From positions 124,001-188,000 of the forward strand of contig JAKMXF010000298.1 of the NCBI GenBank assembly GCA_024704765.1: a DNA stretch of 64,000 nt, written 5' to 3'. A model generated the notes under the pieces. The model saw only the letters and a program-made list of their open reading frames with translations. It was not told the origin of the DNA and did no database searches. The position numbers were made by a program, and so were the translations under genes. This stretch comes from Oopsacas minuta. Taxonomy: Eukaryota; Porifera; Hexactinellida; Lyssacinosida; Leucopsacidae. This document shows positions 29,507 to 40,050 of the stretch, in pieces; the stretch's first letter is position 1; each line of letters starts with the position of its first letter.

Positions 29507-31423
29507 TTATAGAGTAGTAAGTATGTCTTCATAATCAATGCATTCACCAATGTGACCTTGTAGGAAGGGAGGACCATAACAATCGCGTAGACAATCATTA
29601 TCATAGGTTTGCCCATTAGAACCGCAAACTTTATTAAGAGGATCGTTACAAACACAATCTTGAACAGCACAGTAACCAACAGGAGATGTTATAGTATGAT
29701 TTACGTTAGTTACCGGCATGGGATAAGGAATGTTTGGGAATTCAGCTCCTGGGATACAAACCAAACCCTTTTGACATGAGAAATTCCGATCATCAGCTAA
29801 ATTAGTATAACACTTCTCATTCCTAGCCGGTTTAGGTAAACAAAAGCTTGCTACGCCGTGTTCAGAAACTGTCAAATTTGGCAGTAGAAAACTATCGGAA
29901 AGATAGCGTATCTGTGGTCCACTTAATGCATAATCAAACACAGATACATAGCTGATAGAACCATTGAACATGTAATTACTAGTACGAGGTCTGCCACCAA
30001 TCCATAGCTCATTAGAAATATCAGAGAACAACGGTATACCCTCAAGCATCTGGTATTCAAGGAGATCACCATCAACGTACAGAGCCGCTCGCATGGTATC
30101 AGTATCAATAGTAGCAGCTATAGTATGATATACACCATCATCTATAGGAGATTCATGAAAGAAAACTTGAGTAGTATAATTCCCTCCAGTATTGCTATAC
30201 ACTAGCCAGGTGAAGTCTTCAGATCCTCTGAGGTATAACCCGAAATCTCGCATAATTACGTCATGACCTTTGGCTATGAGATATGCATCATTATCCGGGA
30301 CCTGATTGAATACACCGAATAGTGTAATGTCTGGGGTGAGGGCTGGATGATCTGTAGCGGGGATTGTTAAAAATGTCAAATGACTTTGAGTAAAATCGTG
30401 GAGAGTATCTACATAGTTGTGACCCATCCCAATCAGGTTTAGGGAAGGGTCTGGAATCACAGAAGAGCCATCATCTGGTAGAGGACCGTAACAGAACTCT
30501 GAACCAGCCAGACAATCAGTATAATCCTGACACATATGAGATGCAGTAGGCTGACAAGACCATGTTGCATCAGGTCCATTAGGGTAGCAGGATAATCCTA
30601 TGTCACATAAATCCAGATCATTAGTACATGGTCCTTTCTCTAGCCTCGGGGAGTAAGGAGCTGGACAAGTTTCTCCAATTGTCAAATAAGGCTGACAACT
30701 TCCACTACGGTCACTCTCCAAACGACAAATAGATTCAGCATCAGTGTTATCTAGTGCTCCATGATACACAAATATATGATAGATATTCCCAGAGAATCTG
30801 TAGTTACCAAACATACGCGCTCCGATCAAGAAAGAAGGCTGAACTCCACTCAAACTCGTGAGATTAGAAGTTATGTCAAACGACCTACCGCTAGGAGCTG
30901 TTGCAGTAAGAACAGCATTATTTATTCCGTTTATGTATAGCGTAAGTTCATTTGATTCTACTTTGAGTAATAGGCAGTAACGATTACCGTCATTTATTGG
31001 GAAGTTTGGCTTGAACTGATTCAATTCATAGGTCTGATCATCTAGTGCTGTATAAACCCAGATATATCCCATATCATGAATGTGTATAGCGAGAGCACGA
31101 GCATCGGGATCTTTCCCGAGGAAGAATAGATAACCCCGGCTACCTGGGGAAGCTCTAAACGCCACAGATACTGTAAAAGGAGTTGTAATACTCATGAGAG
31201 GCTCGTAGAGAGGATAGGATAGGGGAAAGAAAGTTGTTCCAGAAAGATCTGTAATCGGTTCGGATAATAAGGCTGTTACTGTCAATTCGGGCCGCGAAAC
31301 GGAACAAGTTTTTCTACAAAACTGTCCCGAAGCGCATGCGGAATCTGAAGTGCATTGAGAATGCAGTGAGCCAATAAAGAAACAAATAGTCAAGAATGAA
31401 ATATAAGTGATTCGGGTAACCAT
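29507..31423 (-). CDS. Secreted LamG-like and Kazal protein
   Basis: This is 638 aa with a clear signal peptide (residues 1-22, MVTRITYISFLTICFFIG, then a small-residue cleavage region). A short Cys-rich motif (CTSDSACASGQFC) precedes a first LamG-like jelly-roll domain at about 60-235 and a Cys-rich linker. A second LamG-like domain follows at about 330-500, with another Cys-rich block. The C-terminus is a Kazal-type module (CVCNDPLNKVCGSNGQTYDNDC). There is no membrane segment, so it is an extracellular matrix or secreted protein. The Kazal module suggests protease inhibition, unproven. It is neighbour to another secreted modular gene on the same strand. Confidence 0.78.
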   Translation of the reverse strand: MVTRITYISFLTICFFIGSLHSQCTSDSACASGQFCRKTCSVSRPELTVTALLSEPITDLSGTTFFPLSYPLYEPLMSITTPFTVSVAFRASPGSRGYLFFLGKDPDARALAIHIHDMGYIWVYTALDDQTYELNQFKPNFPINDGNRYCLLLKVESNELTLYINGINNAVLTATAPSGRSFDITSNLTSLSGVQPSFLIGARMFGNYRFSGNIYHIFVYHGALDNTDAESICRLESDRSGSCQPYLTIGETCPAPYSPRLEKGPCTNDLDLCDIGLSCYPNGPDATWSCQPTASHMCQDYTDCLAGSEFCYGPLPDDGSSVIPDPSLNLIGMGHNYVDTLHDFTQSHLTFLTIPATDHPALTPDITLFGVFNQVPDNDAYLIAKGHDVIMRDFGLYLRGSEDFTWLVYSNTGGNYTTQVFFHESPIDDGVYHTIAATIDTDTMRAALYVDGDLLEYQMLEGIPLFSDISNELWIGGRPRTSNYMFNGSISYVSVFDYALSGPQIRYLSDSFLLPNLTVSEHGVASFCLPKPARNEKCYTNLADDRNFSCQKGLVCIPGAEFPNIPYPMPVTNVNHTITSPVGYCAVQDCVCNDPLNKVCGSNGQTYDNDCLRDCYGPPFLQGHIGECIDYEDILTTL

Positions 31424-31811
31424 GGAACTTTTGATACAGTTTCTGGGCTAATTTGGTTCTTTATACTGAAACAATAGAACAAGTAATTATTGATGCGATT
31501 GAGAACTAAGTTTCAAACATATGAATGACTTGTTTGAGATGCGAAAGCAATGAATACACCATTCACGTTACGTAATTTAATATTGTTTAGCAGATTGTGG
31601 TGTGAGAAAACGTAGATTCACACTAGTCATCAAAGATGTTTACCTGTTATCATAAAATATGACGAAATGTCTGATTGTTTGTTTGTATAAAGGAAGTCAA
31701 AATAGAAAATTAATGATAATTAATATATAAACATGAAATGTGTTAGCTAACGTAAAATCACAAAAACTTCATTATGAATAATTGGGATTAGTAAAATATA
31801 GATTCACGGAT
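31424..31811. other. Intergenic spacer
   Basis: This 388-bp AT-rich spacer lies between two minus-strand secreted-protein genes. No feature is recognised. Confidence 0.55.
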
Positions 31812-33521
31812 CTAAAAATTCATACGAACAGAAATAGAATTCTGTAGAGACTCGAGCTTCATTGTAACTTTCAATTTTTCCGTATTTATCTGATCTATAA
31901 GCACGTTTTGAGCAATGAGGCCATAATGACTGTTTTCTATGTAAAAAAATATTTGTACGAGAGGTGTGAAATAGCGTTCAACAGTCATCACATTTACATT
32001 TAGAATAGCTTCAACTGGTATTTCAAGTTGTGAGGATAGAGCTTGTCTAACAAGCCCATTGATAGTGTCCAGACCGGAAGAAGTATTCAGGCTGGAATCT
32101 GGTGTTCCGAAGAAAATTGAAGCGAGTCGCATCTGTAATACAACAGTGCCAACCTCAATAGCATTACAAGTGTACGCGAGGTCATCAAATTTCGTGATAT
32201 ACAACAGCTGACTAGGTGCCGTATGTGCGTATAAACATATACCATTATCACAATCTGAATTCAATAAACACTTCTGCCCAACATCACAGGGTGTACAATA
32301 CGGCCCACCACAATCTCTATCAGTTTCATGACTACTTGTAATATTGTCAAAACAAGTGATTTCTTCCACTGTAAGATAAGCAAAAGAGCTAGTAACACTC
32401 CCTTCTGTATTACTAATAACACAATAGTACATACCATCATCAGCTAAAGTAGCGTTACTAATATACAGAGCTCCATCAGTTAGCACTGAAATACGTTCAT
32501 CATCCTGAAATGAATTTATAATAAAGATACCGTTACGATACCATGTAACGCTAGGTATAGGTAACCCAGTGTTTGAGCAATTGAGTCTAATATCCTGTGT
32601 GGTGAGAATAGAGGCGTCTTGAGGTTGTGTTATAAAGCTTGGAGCAAAGCATGTTAAACCAGTGACAGTTGTCAATGTCATTGTATTAAGATTGTCAGGC
32701 ACATCACAGAATGCTATGTCTGCATCGCTAAAGTTGAGTGTTCCTGGTGCGGCTATAAGTCCTGTCAAATTTGGCAGGAAACAATCACAGGACCATGGAT
32801 TATCAGCTAAACGTATTTCAGTAGAAACAAGGGATGAGAAGATACCATTTGGTAGCGTTTCGAGATTATTGCCAGATAAATCGAGGAGAAATAGCTGAGT
32901 CAAACTTGTAAATATGGATACTGGTAAATTAATAATTAGATTATCAGAAAGGAATAACTCTTCAAGAGTTGAGCTTATAATATCAAAAAACGTTGGGCTA
33001 AGATACTGATAAAGATTAGAGTCTAAATTCAATGTCTTTAGTTTGGTAAAGAATCCTAAAAAGTTATTAGTAATCGGTAAAGACAGTTGGTTACCGGCTA
33101 GTGAAAGAGAGGTGATATTCTCTGCCCCTGTGAAATTCTCTGGGACCAGGGTATCTGGAGTGAACAGGTTACCATCTAGTGTTAGAGTCTCTAAAGACAC
33201 CAAACCATCAAAAGTACCAGCAGGGATATAAACCAGGGAATTTCTACTCAAATCTAATCTCTTTAGATTAGTCAGATTCCTGAGTTGACCTGGCTCTAGT
33301 ATAATACCGTTACCGGATAGGTCAAGGTTCTCAACAGCTGTATTGATCTCAGAAATTGGAATTCGAATCCTTCCCTGATCTATACACGCAATTGAAGTAG
33401 CGACAGTGCCAACGAATCCAGTACATGCACACTCTGGGTCTAGTGGACAAATTTGTGCAGTGATTACTATAAAAATATTCCAGAGTATTAGAAAATTGAA
33501 TAACATAGATTGGAGAGACAT
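31812..33521 (-). CDS. Secreted leucine-rich-repeat and immunoglobulin protein
   Basis: This is 569 aa. The signal peptide (about 1-22) is followed by an LRR N-terminal Cys cap (CPLDPECAC). About seven leucine-rich repeats then run to residue 240 (LKRLDLSRNSLVYIPAGTF and similar), followed by an LRR C-terminal cap (NPWSCDCFLPNL...C) and one Ig domain at about 295-390 (IRLNCSNTG...DDGMYYCVISN). Next comes a Cys module, CFDNITSSHETDRDCGGPYC, with the E-T-D-x-D-C-G-G signature. The last 120 residues resemble a SEA-like fold region, an inference. There is no transmembrane segment. The LRR-Ig layout resembles neuronal LRR-Ig adhesion proteins, but without an anchor it is probably secreted. Confidence 0.78.
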   Translation of the reverse strand: MSLQSMLFNFLILWNIFIVITAQICPLDPECACTGFVGTVATSIACIDQGRIRIPISEINTAVENLDLSGNGIILEPGQLRNLTNLKRLDLSRNSLVYIPAGTFDGLVSLETLTLDGNLFTPDTLVPENFTGAENITSLSLAGNQLSLPITNNFLGFFTKLKTLNLDSNLYQYLSPTFFDIISSTLEELFLSDNLIINLPVSIFTSLTQLFLLDLSGNNLETLPNGIFSSLVSTEIRLADNPWSCDCFLPNLTGLIAAPGTLNFSDADIAFCDVPDNLNTMTLTTVTGLTCFAPSFITQPQDASILTTQDIRLNCSNTGLPIPSVTWYRNGIFIINSFQDDERISVLTDGALYISNATLADDGMYYCVISNTEGSVTSSFAYLTVEEITCFDNITSSHETDRDCGGPYCTPCDVGQKCLLNSDCDNGICLYAHTAPSQLLYITKFDDLAYTCNAIEVGTVVLQMRLASIFFGTPDSSLNTSSGLDTINGLVRQALSSQLEIPVEAILNVNVMTVERYFTPLVQIFFYIENSHYGLIAQNVLIDQINTEKLKVTMKLESLQNSISVRMNF

Positions 33522-33604
33522 GATCAGCTGATTCTGTGTTAATTCTAAAGTGTAACAAACAACAAATAATAAAATTTCACAAAAACTGGGTCGAATCTAA
33601 AATA

Positions 33605-33622
33605 TCAAATATATATATATAT
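33605..33622. repeat. (AT)n microsatellite
   Basis: A short run of alternating A and T lies in the 156-bp spacer between NAA60 and the LRR-Ig gene. Confidence 0.7.
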
Positions 33623-33677
33623 AGAATGAGATGCAAATATTCAAACACATACAAATCTATTATTTGTTCCTCTGCTG

Positions 33678-34352
33678 CTAGGTTACAACATTTGATGTAA
33701 ACAAATGCTGTATGAAGTAAACAAAAGCTATAGAGCATATGACTAACACAATACAACTAAACGTAGTTTTTAAACAGGACTTTTCATTCGGATTCGGTGG
33801 CTGACCGTTATTAATGTATAGCACATACAGATATCCATCTTTTGGTTTGTTTTTTACAACATACAAGTCGCGAATACGATTGTGACGTATAAAATGAAAT
33901 TTCTGATAGAATGCGATTGCTGGATTATTATTGGTCAAAACGTGTAGATACATAGCTTTACATCTTGTGTAATTCTGTGAGGTATATTCCGCGTACAATT
34001 TTCGCAATAAAGTAGTTGCTATTCCTTTCCCTCTATACTTGGTCGTTACACATAAATTTAGAATATATAATGTATTGTCGTAATAATGTGATTGATTTAG
34101 AAAGCCGTAGTCATCTGAATCAAGACGTGAATATTCGCGAATTTCGGCTATAATCATCCCAATAATCTGTTCATTCTCAAGTGCAGCAATGCTATAAAAC
34201 TTACCTGAGACTAAATCTGCATATAAAGAATCTGGATAAACGAGTGGGAAGCATTCTATGAATAATGATTTGACTATTGCTTCATCTGATACAGTTAACG
34301 CTCTGAAAGTATATGGACTAGCAACTCTTTCAGTGAAAATACTGTGTTCCAT
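33678..34352 (-). CDS. NAA60: N-alpha-acetyltransferase 60 (NAA60)
   Basis: This is an Nt-acetyltransferase of the GNAT fold that modifies transmembrane proteins at the Golgi, 224 aa from the ATG at 34352. Family-diagnostic segments are IECFPLVYPDSLYADL, the acetyl-CoA loop TKYRGKGIATTLL, the AMYLHVLTNNNPAIAFYQKF block and GYLYVLYINNG. A hydrophobic segment near residues 195-215 corresponds to the membrane-associating C-terminus known for NAA60. The frame is open further upstream to 34376 but without an ATG. TTATACTAG ends at 34355, two bases before the ATG. Confidence 0.9.
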   Translation of the reverse strand: MEHSIFTERVASPYTFRALTVSDEAIVKSLFIECFPLVYPDSLYADLVSGKFYSIAALENEQIIGMIIAEIREYSRLDSDDYGFLNQSHYYDNTLYILNLCVTTKYRGKGIATTLLRKLYAEYTSQNYTRCKAMYLHVLTNNNPAIAFYQKFHFIRHNRIRDLYVVKNKPKDGYLYVLYINNGQPPNPNEKSCLKTTFSCIVLVICSIAFVYFIQHLFTSNVVT

Positions 34353-34376
34353 TTCTAGTATAATTAATGATGTCAA

Positions 34377-34637
34377 CTACAAGGAACGAGAAAAATGGGA
34401 TATTAAGACCCTAGAATAGTGTATATATTGTGAGACGATAATTTTTCGAGAAGAGAGCACTATGACTAACATTATTGCAATTTTGAGCATATAAGACGGA
34501 CTCATAACTTTCGCGATATGTCCATATAAAGTGGTTGAGCCACAAGCAAAACCGTTATAGACTAGCTTAACTATTGCTAACGTATAACAAATTATAATTA
34601 ACAAATGATCGAATAGACGTAACGCTATGTAGTTCAA
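34377..34637 (-). other. Hydrophobic open frame without an ATG start
   Basis: This is an open stretch of 86 codons lying in the same frame as, and directly between, the small ORF upstream and NAA60 downstream. It is bounded by a single TAA (34638-34640) and a single TAG (34377-34379). The translation has two hydrophobic stretches. It has no initiator near its 5' end (first codon TTG), so I do not call it a gene. It could be chance, a skipped exon or the 5' leader of NAA60. Confidence 0.3.
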
Positions 34638-34961
34638 TTAATCCGAAGAAACTGTATCTAAAGCTGATAAGCAAGTGACTGTTGATGCTAATTCAGACTC
34701 AGCGTTTAAAATCTCAGAGTTTATAGCACTCATCTTAGCCTCAATGTTTGATATAACAAGTGTCAATAGCTCTGTGTGTAATTCAGCTACCTTCCTTGTT
34801 AATTCCAATTCAAAATGCTTATCTTCAGTGGCTGAATAAAACTCTGTGTCTACGCTAGATTCGCTTAGAGTTAAATCTGTTAGACTTTTAGTCGCTAGTA
34901 AAGATTGATCCACTAAATCATCTCGATCAATGCAGAGGTCTGTTAAAGAGTTTGACGTCAT
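34638..34961 (-). CDS. Small unknown protein
   Basis: This is 107 aa starting MTSNSLTDLC, rich in Ser, Thr, Glu and Leu. A helical C-terminal region (ELELTRKVAELHTELLTLVISNIEAKMSAI) has heptad-like spacing suggestive of a coiled coil. It has no signal peptide or membrane segment. GTTATTAG ends about 12 bases before the ATG, like the confirmed neighbours, and it fits the gap between gamma-tubulin and NAA60 on the same strand. No family is recognised. Confidence 0.5.
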   Translation of the reverse strand: MTSNSLTDLCIDRDDLVDQSLLATKSLTDLTLSESSVDTEFYSATEDKHFELELTRKVAELHTELLTLVISNIEAKMSAINSEILNAESELASTVTCLSALDTVSSD

Positions 34962-35160
34962 GAAAATGCTGCTAATAACTGCTAATATGTGAATTATAGA
35001 GTAGTTGACGACAACGCAAAATACAGTAATTTCCCGTTACAACCAAGATATAACGAGGGTCCCAAGTAAAATGCAAATGATCTCAATTCTTTAAAGTATA
35101 ACTCAAATCAAACATAGAGACAAAACTATCAATGAGGTATCGTATGACGTCATAAGCTAT

Positions 35161-37044
35161 CTATACATTAGGGGTTGCACCCTTTTCTAAGTTTGGGTCT
35201 GCAGGAGGAGGAGGTGGTTTCATAGATGACATCTCATCCCATTTACCATATTTGGGTGTGGCAGCTATTTCGTATTCATCTATAAGAGAACGTAGAACTT
35301 CTCCAGAATCATCAAATTCATGACCATCTGCTAGCAAGGGTATATCTTTAAAATGATGAAAGTGTACTTTTCGCTTTCGCATTTTATCAAAATCTTCCAG
35401 AATTTCACCTCTAAATAGATTAGCTATACTGGTATGGTTAGCCATTAGTAGACCACTAACTCTATGCTGTGCTTCTACATAAGGAGATTTCTGAGATAGA
35501 GCTACCTGGATACTGGCAGGACCCCATGGAATGAAGTTGACCTTTTTCTTTTCTCGAATTCGCTGAAGACTTTTATGAACTTGAGTGGGATCGATTGTCT
35601 TATCATTTCCTATAAAAACGCAGAAATAACTCCTACACTAAAAGGTTAACAAGATGGTGTCCAAATGAAAACAAAAACCCAACGCTAAATTTCCATGATA
35701 AATCTAACCTTGTATGACATTAAGAATAGATATATAGCAGTGATTATGAGAAGGCTGAGACATATTCTTATCAGACATAGGCCACATCATATTCTTAGGC
35801 TGTAGCAATCTCTGCATAACATCCAATACAGATGTCTTACGTATATTTAACCCCAGCTGCTCATCTGATGTATCAGCAAATGTGAATGGTGTATAACCAG
35901 TCACGAGGTAGTGTAGTCTTGGAGTTGGTATGAGAGAGGCAATCATTCCGATTAAGTCATTGTTCATATAGCCAGGATATCTGTAGGGTAAATACGATAG
36001 CATTCTGTTAATTAAATGCCCCATATATGCTTATTAGCAAACTAAATCCGCTATCCATGGTTAAATAACTAATCAACTCACCTCAATGTTGTAGTACTGG
36101 CAGCTATAACTGTACTCACCAGGTGATTAATATGTAAATCTAAATCTGGCTTAGCAATACCTAGCCTCTCATTAGCAATAAGATTAAGTGAATGGTTGTG
36201 TACTACAACTACACAATCTGCGAAATGTGTCAGTCTCTTAAGAGTGAGCACCATATTATACGGCTGTACAACTACATCATCACGACCGGGGAATATAGAA
36301 TATGTTTGTATTAGCTTTTTGGAATAACGTTGATTGAGAAGTTCTAATATGTAAGAACCTAGTCCAGCACCAGTACCACCAGCAATGCTATGAAATAGCA
36401 TAAATCCTTCTAAACTATCTGTATTGTTATCTGCCTCTCTGTCTATCTTCTCTATCAATTGTTCTGCCATTTGTTCTCCCTATAAAATTTGACGTCATAA
36501 TACCAAAATAAATTGAATAGTGAACAGAAATATACTGCTTATTAGATATCTAACCATGGATGGTGAATTTCATTTATCTGCTTGGATGTTGTTCTAGGTC
36601 ATTTGAGGCACTCCTCGCTTTTTAAAGGGGGACTACTATATAACATAAAATAAAGGAAATTCACCATCCATGGTTAAGTATTCCATTTTTGCCATAACAA
36701 CTTACCATTGAGTAACCAATCCCCCAGTTATTACCAGCACCACCACCACCAAAATCATTCAGCACATTCTCCTTATTGTATAGAGTTGGATACTCAGTAA
36801 GGATCTTAGATATAACTCGAGGTTCTAGATCAACTAACAGAGCTCTAGGCATGTAATGCTCGTCATCAGCTTGATAGAAAAACACATCTTTCCTGTCTAA
36901 ACCCTCAAATTGACTTTCTTTCCCTGCGTAATCAAACTGTCCATCTTTCCTGATACCATGTTCAGATAATAACAACTTCCAGAAAGCATTACCAACTTGG
37001 TTACCACACTGTCCTACCTGTAGTGTTATTATTTCTCGAGGCAT
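35161..37044 (-). CDS. TUBG1: Gamma-tubulin (TUBG), four exons
   Basis: This is the microtubule-nucleating tubulin of the gamma-TuRC at centrosomes. Exons are 37044-36706, 36479-36082, 35980-35709 and 35609-35161, joined by GT-AG introns of 226, 101 and 99 bp in matching phases (0, 2, 1). They give 485 aa (human 451). [45 protein letters not shown], the GTP loops GGGGAGNNW and [10 protein letters not shown] and [11 protein letters not shown] identify gamma- rather than beta-tubulin. The C-terminal tail is longer than usual and proline-rich ([11 protein letters not shown]). The first intron carries a short inverted-repeat element. AATAG ends at 37051, six bases before the ATG. Confidence 0.94.
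36553..36674. mobile_element. MITE inside gamma-tubulin intron 1
   Basis: The two ends are near-perfect inverted repeats of about 22 bp. The left end is ACCATGGATGGTGAATTTC and the right end is its reverse complement at 36656-36674. Both ends are flanked by TA (36551-36552 and 36675-36676), the target duplication typical of Tc1/mariner-type elements. The 122-bp interior has no ORF. It lies wholly within the 36480-36705 intron and leaves the splice sites intact. Confidence 0.78.
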
Positions 37045-37524
37045 TATTTACTATTAATAAACTACAAGTGCATACAGTCAACTAGCAACCCCCGTTGTAT
37101 CGAAGCTCAATGCACCGCGATAATTACATTATTTCTGATTTCACTAACTTCCTAATATTTCTGAAAAAGACAACCCGTCTATTCAAGTAAATCGCAGTTA
37201 CCAACCATTATCACCCGTGGACTGTAATACAAATTTTGAGATCCTGTGGACCATCAATGGTACCATGGACCCATGATGCGAACCACATAAGATAAACCTT
37301 CCCTCTGACCCAGTCCGATCCTATAACAATTAGACTTCATCACACAAGTAATCAACAAAATAGAATTGACCTAGAACACAAATACAACACAATAATAATA
37401 TCCCTAAAATGCTAATATAGATTGTATAAATCAGGTAAGATCAAATAGTTCTCTAAAGTTATACTAATTACTATTTCACCATACACACAAAGTAGAATGG
37501 TGTGACAGAAGGTAAGCTAAGGGG
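37045..37524. other. Intergenic spacer with a partial MITE
   Basis: This 480-bp region is upstream of gamma-tubulin and downstream of eEF2. From 37074 to about 37135 it carries a truncated, reverse-oriented copy of MITE family 1 (CAGTCAACT, then TTGTATCGAAGCTCAA, then CACCGCGATAATTA). The rest has no recognisable feature. Confidence 0.6.
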
Positions 37525-40050
37525 TTACAGCTTGTCTAGGAAGCGGTCTAGTGGTGGGATAGCTTCAGCTAGAGCCTTGCGTTTACGTGTTTCAGTTACG
37601 ACAATTGATGCTTTGTTTGACGCTCCTGCTTCCATTGGGTCTCCCGGGAGAAGCTGCCAATGATCGAATACGCATTGAGGGAAGGCCTGTCCGCCTGTAT
37701 TACTCCTTAGATCAGCTGTAAAGCCAAAAGATTCATTGACAGGTAGGTAAGATTTGATGACAAACATGGGTGTACCTTCCTGTTGATACTCTTCGAACAC
37801 ATGACCTCTCCTACGGTTCAAAACACCATAAATACCACCTACAGCTGTCTCAGGGCACTGTATTTCGCAGAGATACACTGGTTCTAGAATCCTAGGTGCT
37901 GCAGTTAAGATACTAGCGTAGAATACACGTCTAGCTGTAGGTATAATCTGACCACCACCTCTGTGTATTGTGTCTGTATGAAGTGATACGTCATAGATGT
38001 TGCAACGAATCCCACGGCAATTTTCATCACAAAGAACTCCCTCCTTACTCGCCCACTGGAAACCGGCTACCACGCTATCTTTAATCTCATTCAAGTACTG
38101 TACACCCTTTGTACAATCCACAAGCATATTGGGACCAGTTCCATCCGGACCGAATCCCCAGATCTTTCGAGCTTCACTCACATCCCACTCATACTTATCA
38201 GCAAGATATCTAGCTCGAGCTTTAGCCTCCCCGTTAGGCTCTACTTCTCCGTCATCAATATCCTCGGCTATCCCTTCAGTCAGTGGTTGGGCTTTACAGA
38301 AAAGTCGATTATGTTTATTAGCAGATTTTGATAAACACATTTGACTACTCATCTCTGATATAGTCTCACGATACGATACAACTGGATCGGATTTCTTTAT
38401 AGGGATACCAGCATGATCTTCTTCCAGATCTTTTAAGCAAATCTCGAGATGAAGTTCACCCGCACCAGCAATAATATGCTCCCCTGACTCTTCATTAAAA
38501 CACTGTACCATAGGATCAGACTTAGCCAAGCGTTTTATCCCTTCAACAAGTTTTGGCAGATCCGTAGCATTCTTAGGCTCAACTGCAACACGTACAACAG
38601 GACTGACACTGAATTTCATAACACGCATGTTATGTGCCTGATCAAATGTAGTAATGGTTCCTGTCTTTACTAGAAATTGATCAATCCCAACTAGACCAAC
38701 TATATTACCACATGGCACATCCTCAATAGCTTCAACAGTTCTACCCATCATCAATACGGTACGCTGGATACTCTTATTGTAAAGATCTTCCTTCTTTCCA
38801 GGTTTGAAGTTAGGTCCCATGATTCGTACCTTCTGTCCTGTGGAGACTGTACCGGAGAACACACGGCCGAATGCGTAGAAGCGTCCCTTATCTGTGGTGG
38901 GTACCATCTTGGACACGTACATACAGAGAGGAGCTTCAGGATCACAGTTCTTTACACCAATAGCCAGGATATCATCCTTTGGTCCTTCGTACAACATTTC
39001 CATACGGTATTTTTGTGCTGTAACGGGAGAAGGAAGATGAATGGTAATCATTTGGAGGAGAGTTTCACCCGCGGGTAACCAGCGACGCATACATAACTTC
39101 AACAGAGGTTTACCTTCAAGCTTTTGCTCCTCAATATTCAATTTGATTTTGAGCTTCTGGATTAGTTTAGTTGATTCGTCTTTTTTGAAGTTCATAATAG
39201 AATGGAATAGTTTGTAGATAGGATCAAGGATTAGCATACAAAACCCGCGTTCATATCCTGGACCAGATTCTTTCTTCCATTTCTTATCAGTAGAGCTGTA
39301 GAACTGATCGTCCCATAGACGTTTCATCAATTTTTTGGGCTCAAGTTTGAATTTCTCAACGTATATTTCAGCGAATTGTTTCAAGGTAAATGCCCAACCA
39401 TGCAGACCAGATCCGAAACCAACTGTACCATCACTCGGGGTAACCGTGATATCTCCCATGGGTGTGTCTTCACCGTATGTCTGGATAATGACGTTTACGC
39501 TCTCAACGATACGATTGAATTTCTGATACAAATCCTCTTTATCCAATTGAAGTTCAAGCAGTGCACGGTCCATCTTGTTCATGAATAGGATAGGCTTGAT
39601 TCGTTCTGCGATAGCTTGTCGTAGTACTGTACCTGTCTGTACGCAGACACCGCTGACGCAATCAACCACGACTAGAGCACCGTCTGTTACACGTAGAGCA
39701 GCTGTTACTTCCGAGGAGAAGTCGACATGTCCAGGGGAATCGATCAAATTGATGAGGAAGCCATTTCCTTCCGATTGCTGTAATACGTAATCCATATCTT
39801 CCTTCTTCAGTTCGTAGTAGAGGGAAATAGCGGTCGACTTGATGGTGATACAGCGTTCTTGTTCATCTTTACGCGTGTCAGTGTATCGCATGTCTCCTGC
39901 ACGTTCACCAGCGATGATACCGGCTTTGGAGACCAGCGAGTCGGTTAGTGTTGACTTCCCATGATCAACGTGAGCAATGACTGACATGTTTCGGATGTTA
40001 GTCCGCTTGCTCATGATGGCGCGAACTTGTTCGATGGTAAAGTTGACCAT
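37525..40050 (-). CDS. EEF2: Elongation factor 2 (eEF2)
   Basis: This is the GTPase that drives ribosomal translocation, 841 aa in one exon (human 858). The G motifs AHVDHGKST (about residues 26-34), DSPGHVDF and NKMD are intact. The switch I threonine region is RCITIKST. The diphthamide loop [17 protein letters not shown] near residue 695 keeps the modified histidine. The C-terminus [10 protein letters not shown] matches the family. A stretch of about ten residues is missing relative to vertebrates in domain II-III loops. The codon mix is less AT-rich than its neighbours, as expected of a highly expressed gene. Confidence 0.98.
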   Translation of the reverse strand: MVNFTIEQVRAIMSKRTNIRNMSVIAHVDHGKSTLTDSLVSKAGIIAGERAGDMRYTDTRKDEQERCITIKSTAISLYYELKKEDMDYVLQQSEGNGFLINLIDSPGHVDFSSEVTAALRVTDGALVVVDCVSGVCVQTGTVLRQAIAERIKPILFMNKMDRALLELQLDKEDLYQKFNRIVESVNVIIQTYGEDTPMGDITVTPSDGTVGFGSGLHGWAFTLKQFAEIYVEKFKLEPKKLMKRLWDDQFYSSTDKKWKKESGPGYERGFCMLILDPIYKLFHSIMNFKKDESTKLIQKLKIKLNIEEQKLEGKPLLKLCMRRWLPAGETLLQMITIHLPSPVTAQKYRMEMLYEGPKDDILAIGVKNCDPEAPLCMYVSKMVPTTDKGRFYAFGRVFSGTVSTGQKVRIMGPNFKPGKKEDLYNKSIQRTVLMMGRTVEAIEDVPCGNIVGLVGIDQFLVKTGTITTFDQAHNMRVMKFSVSPVVRVAVEPKNATDLPKLVEGIKRLAKSDPMVQCFNEESGEHIIAGAGELHLEICLKDLEEDHAGIPIKKSDPVVSYRETISEMSSQMCLSKSANKHNRLFCKAQPLTEGIAEDIDDGEVEPNGEAKARARYLADKYEWDVSEARKIWGFGPDGTGPNMLVDCTKGVQYLNEIKDSVVAGFQWASKEGVLCDENCRGIRCNIYDVSLHTDTIHRGGGQIIPTARRVFYASILTAAPRILEPVYLCEIQCPETAVGGIYGVLNRRRGHVFEEYQQEGTPMFVIKSYLPVNESFGFTADLRSNTGGQAFPQCVFDHWQLLPGDPMEAGASNKASIVVTETRKRKALAEAIPPLDRFLDKL

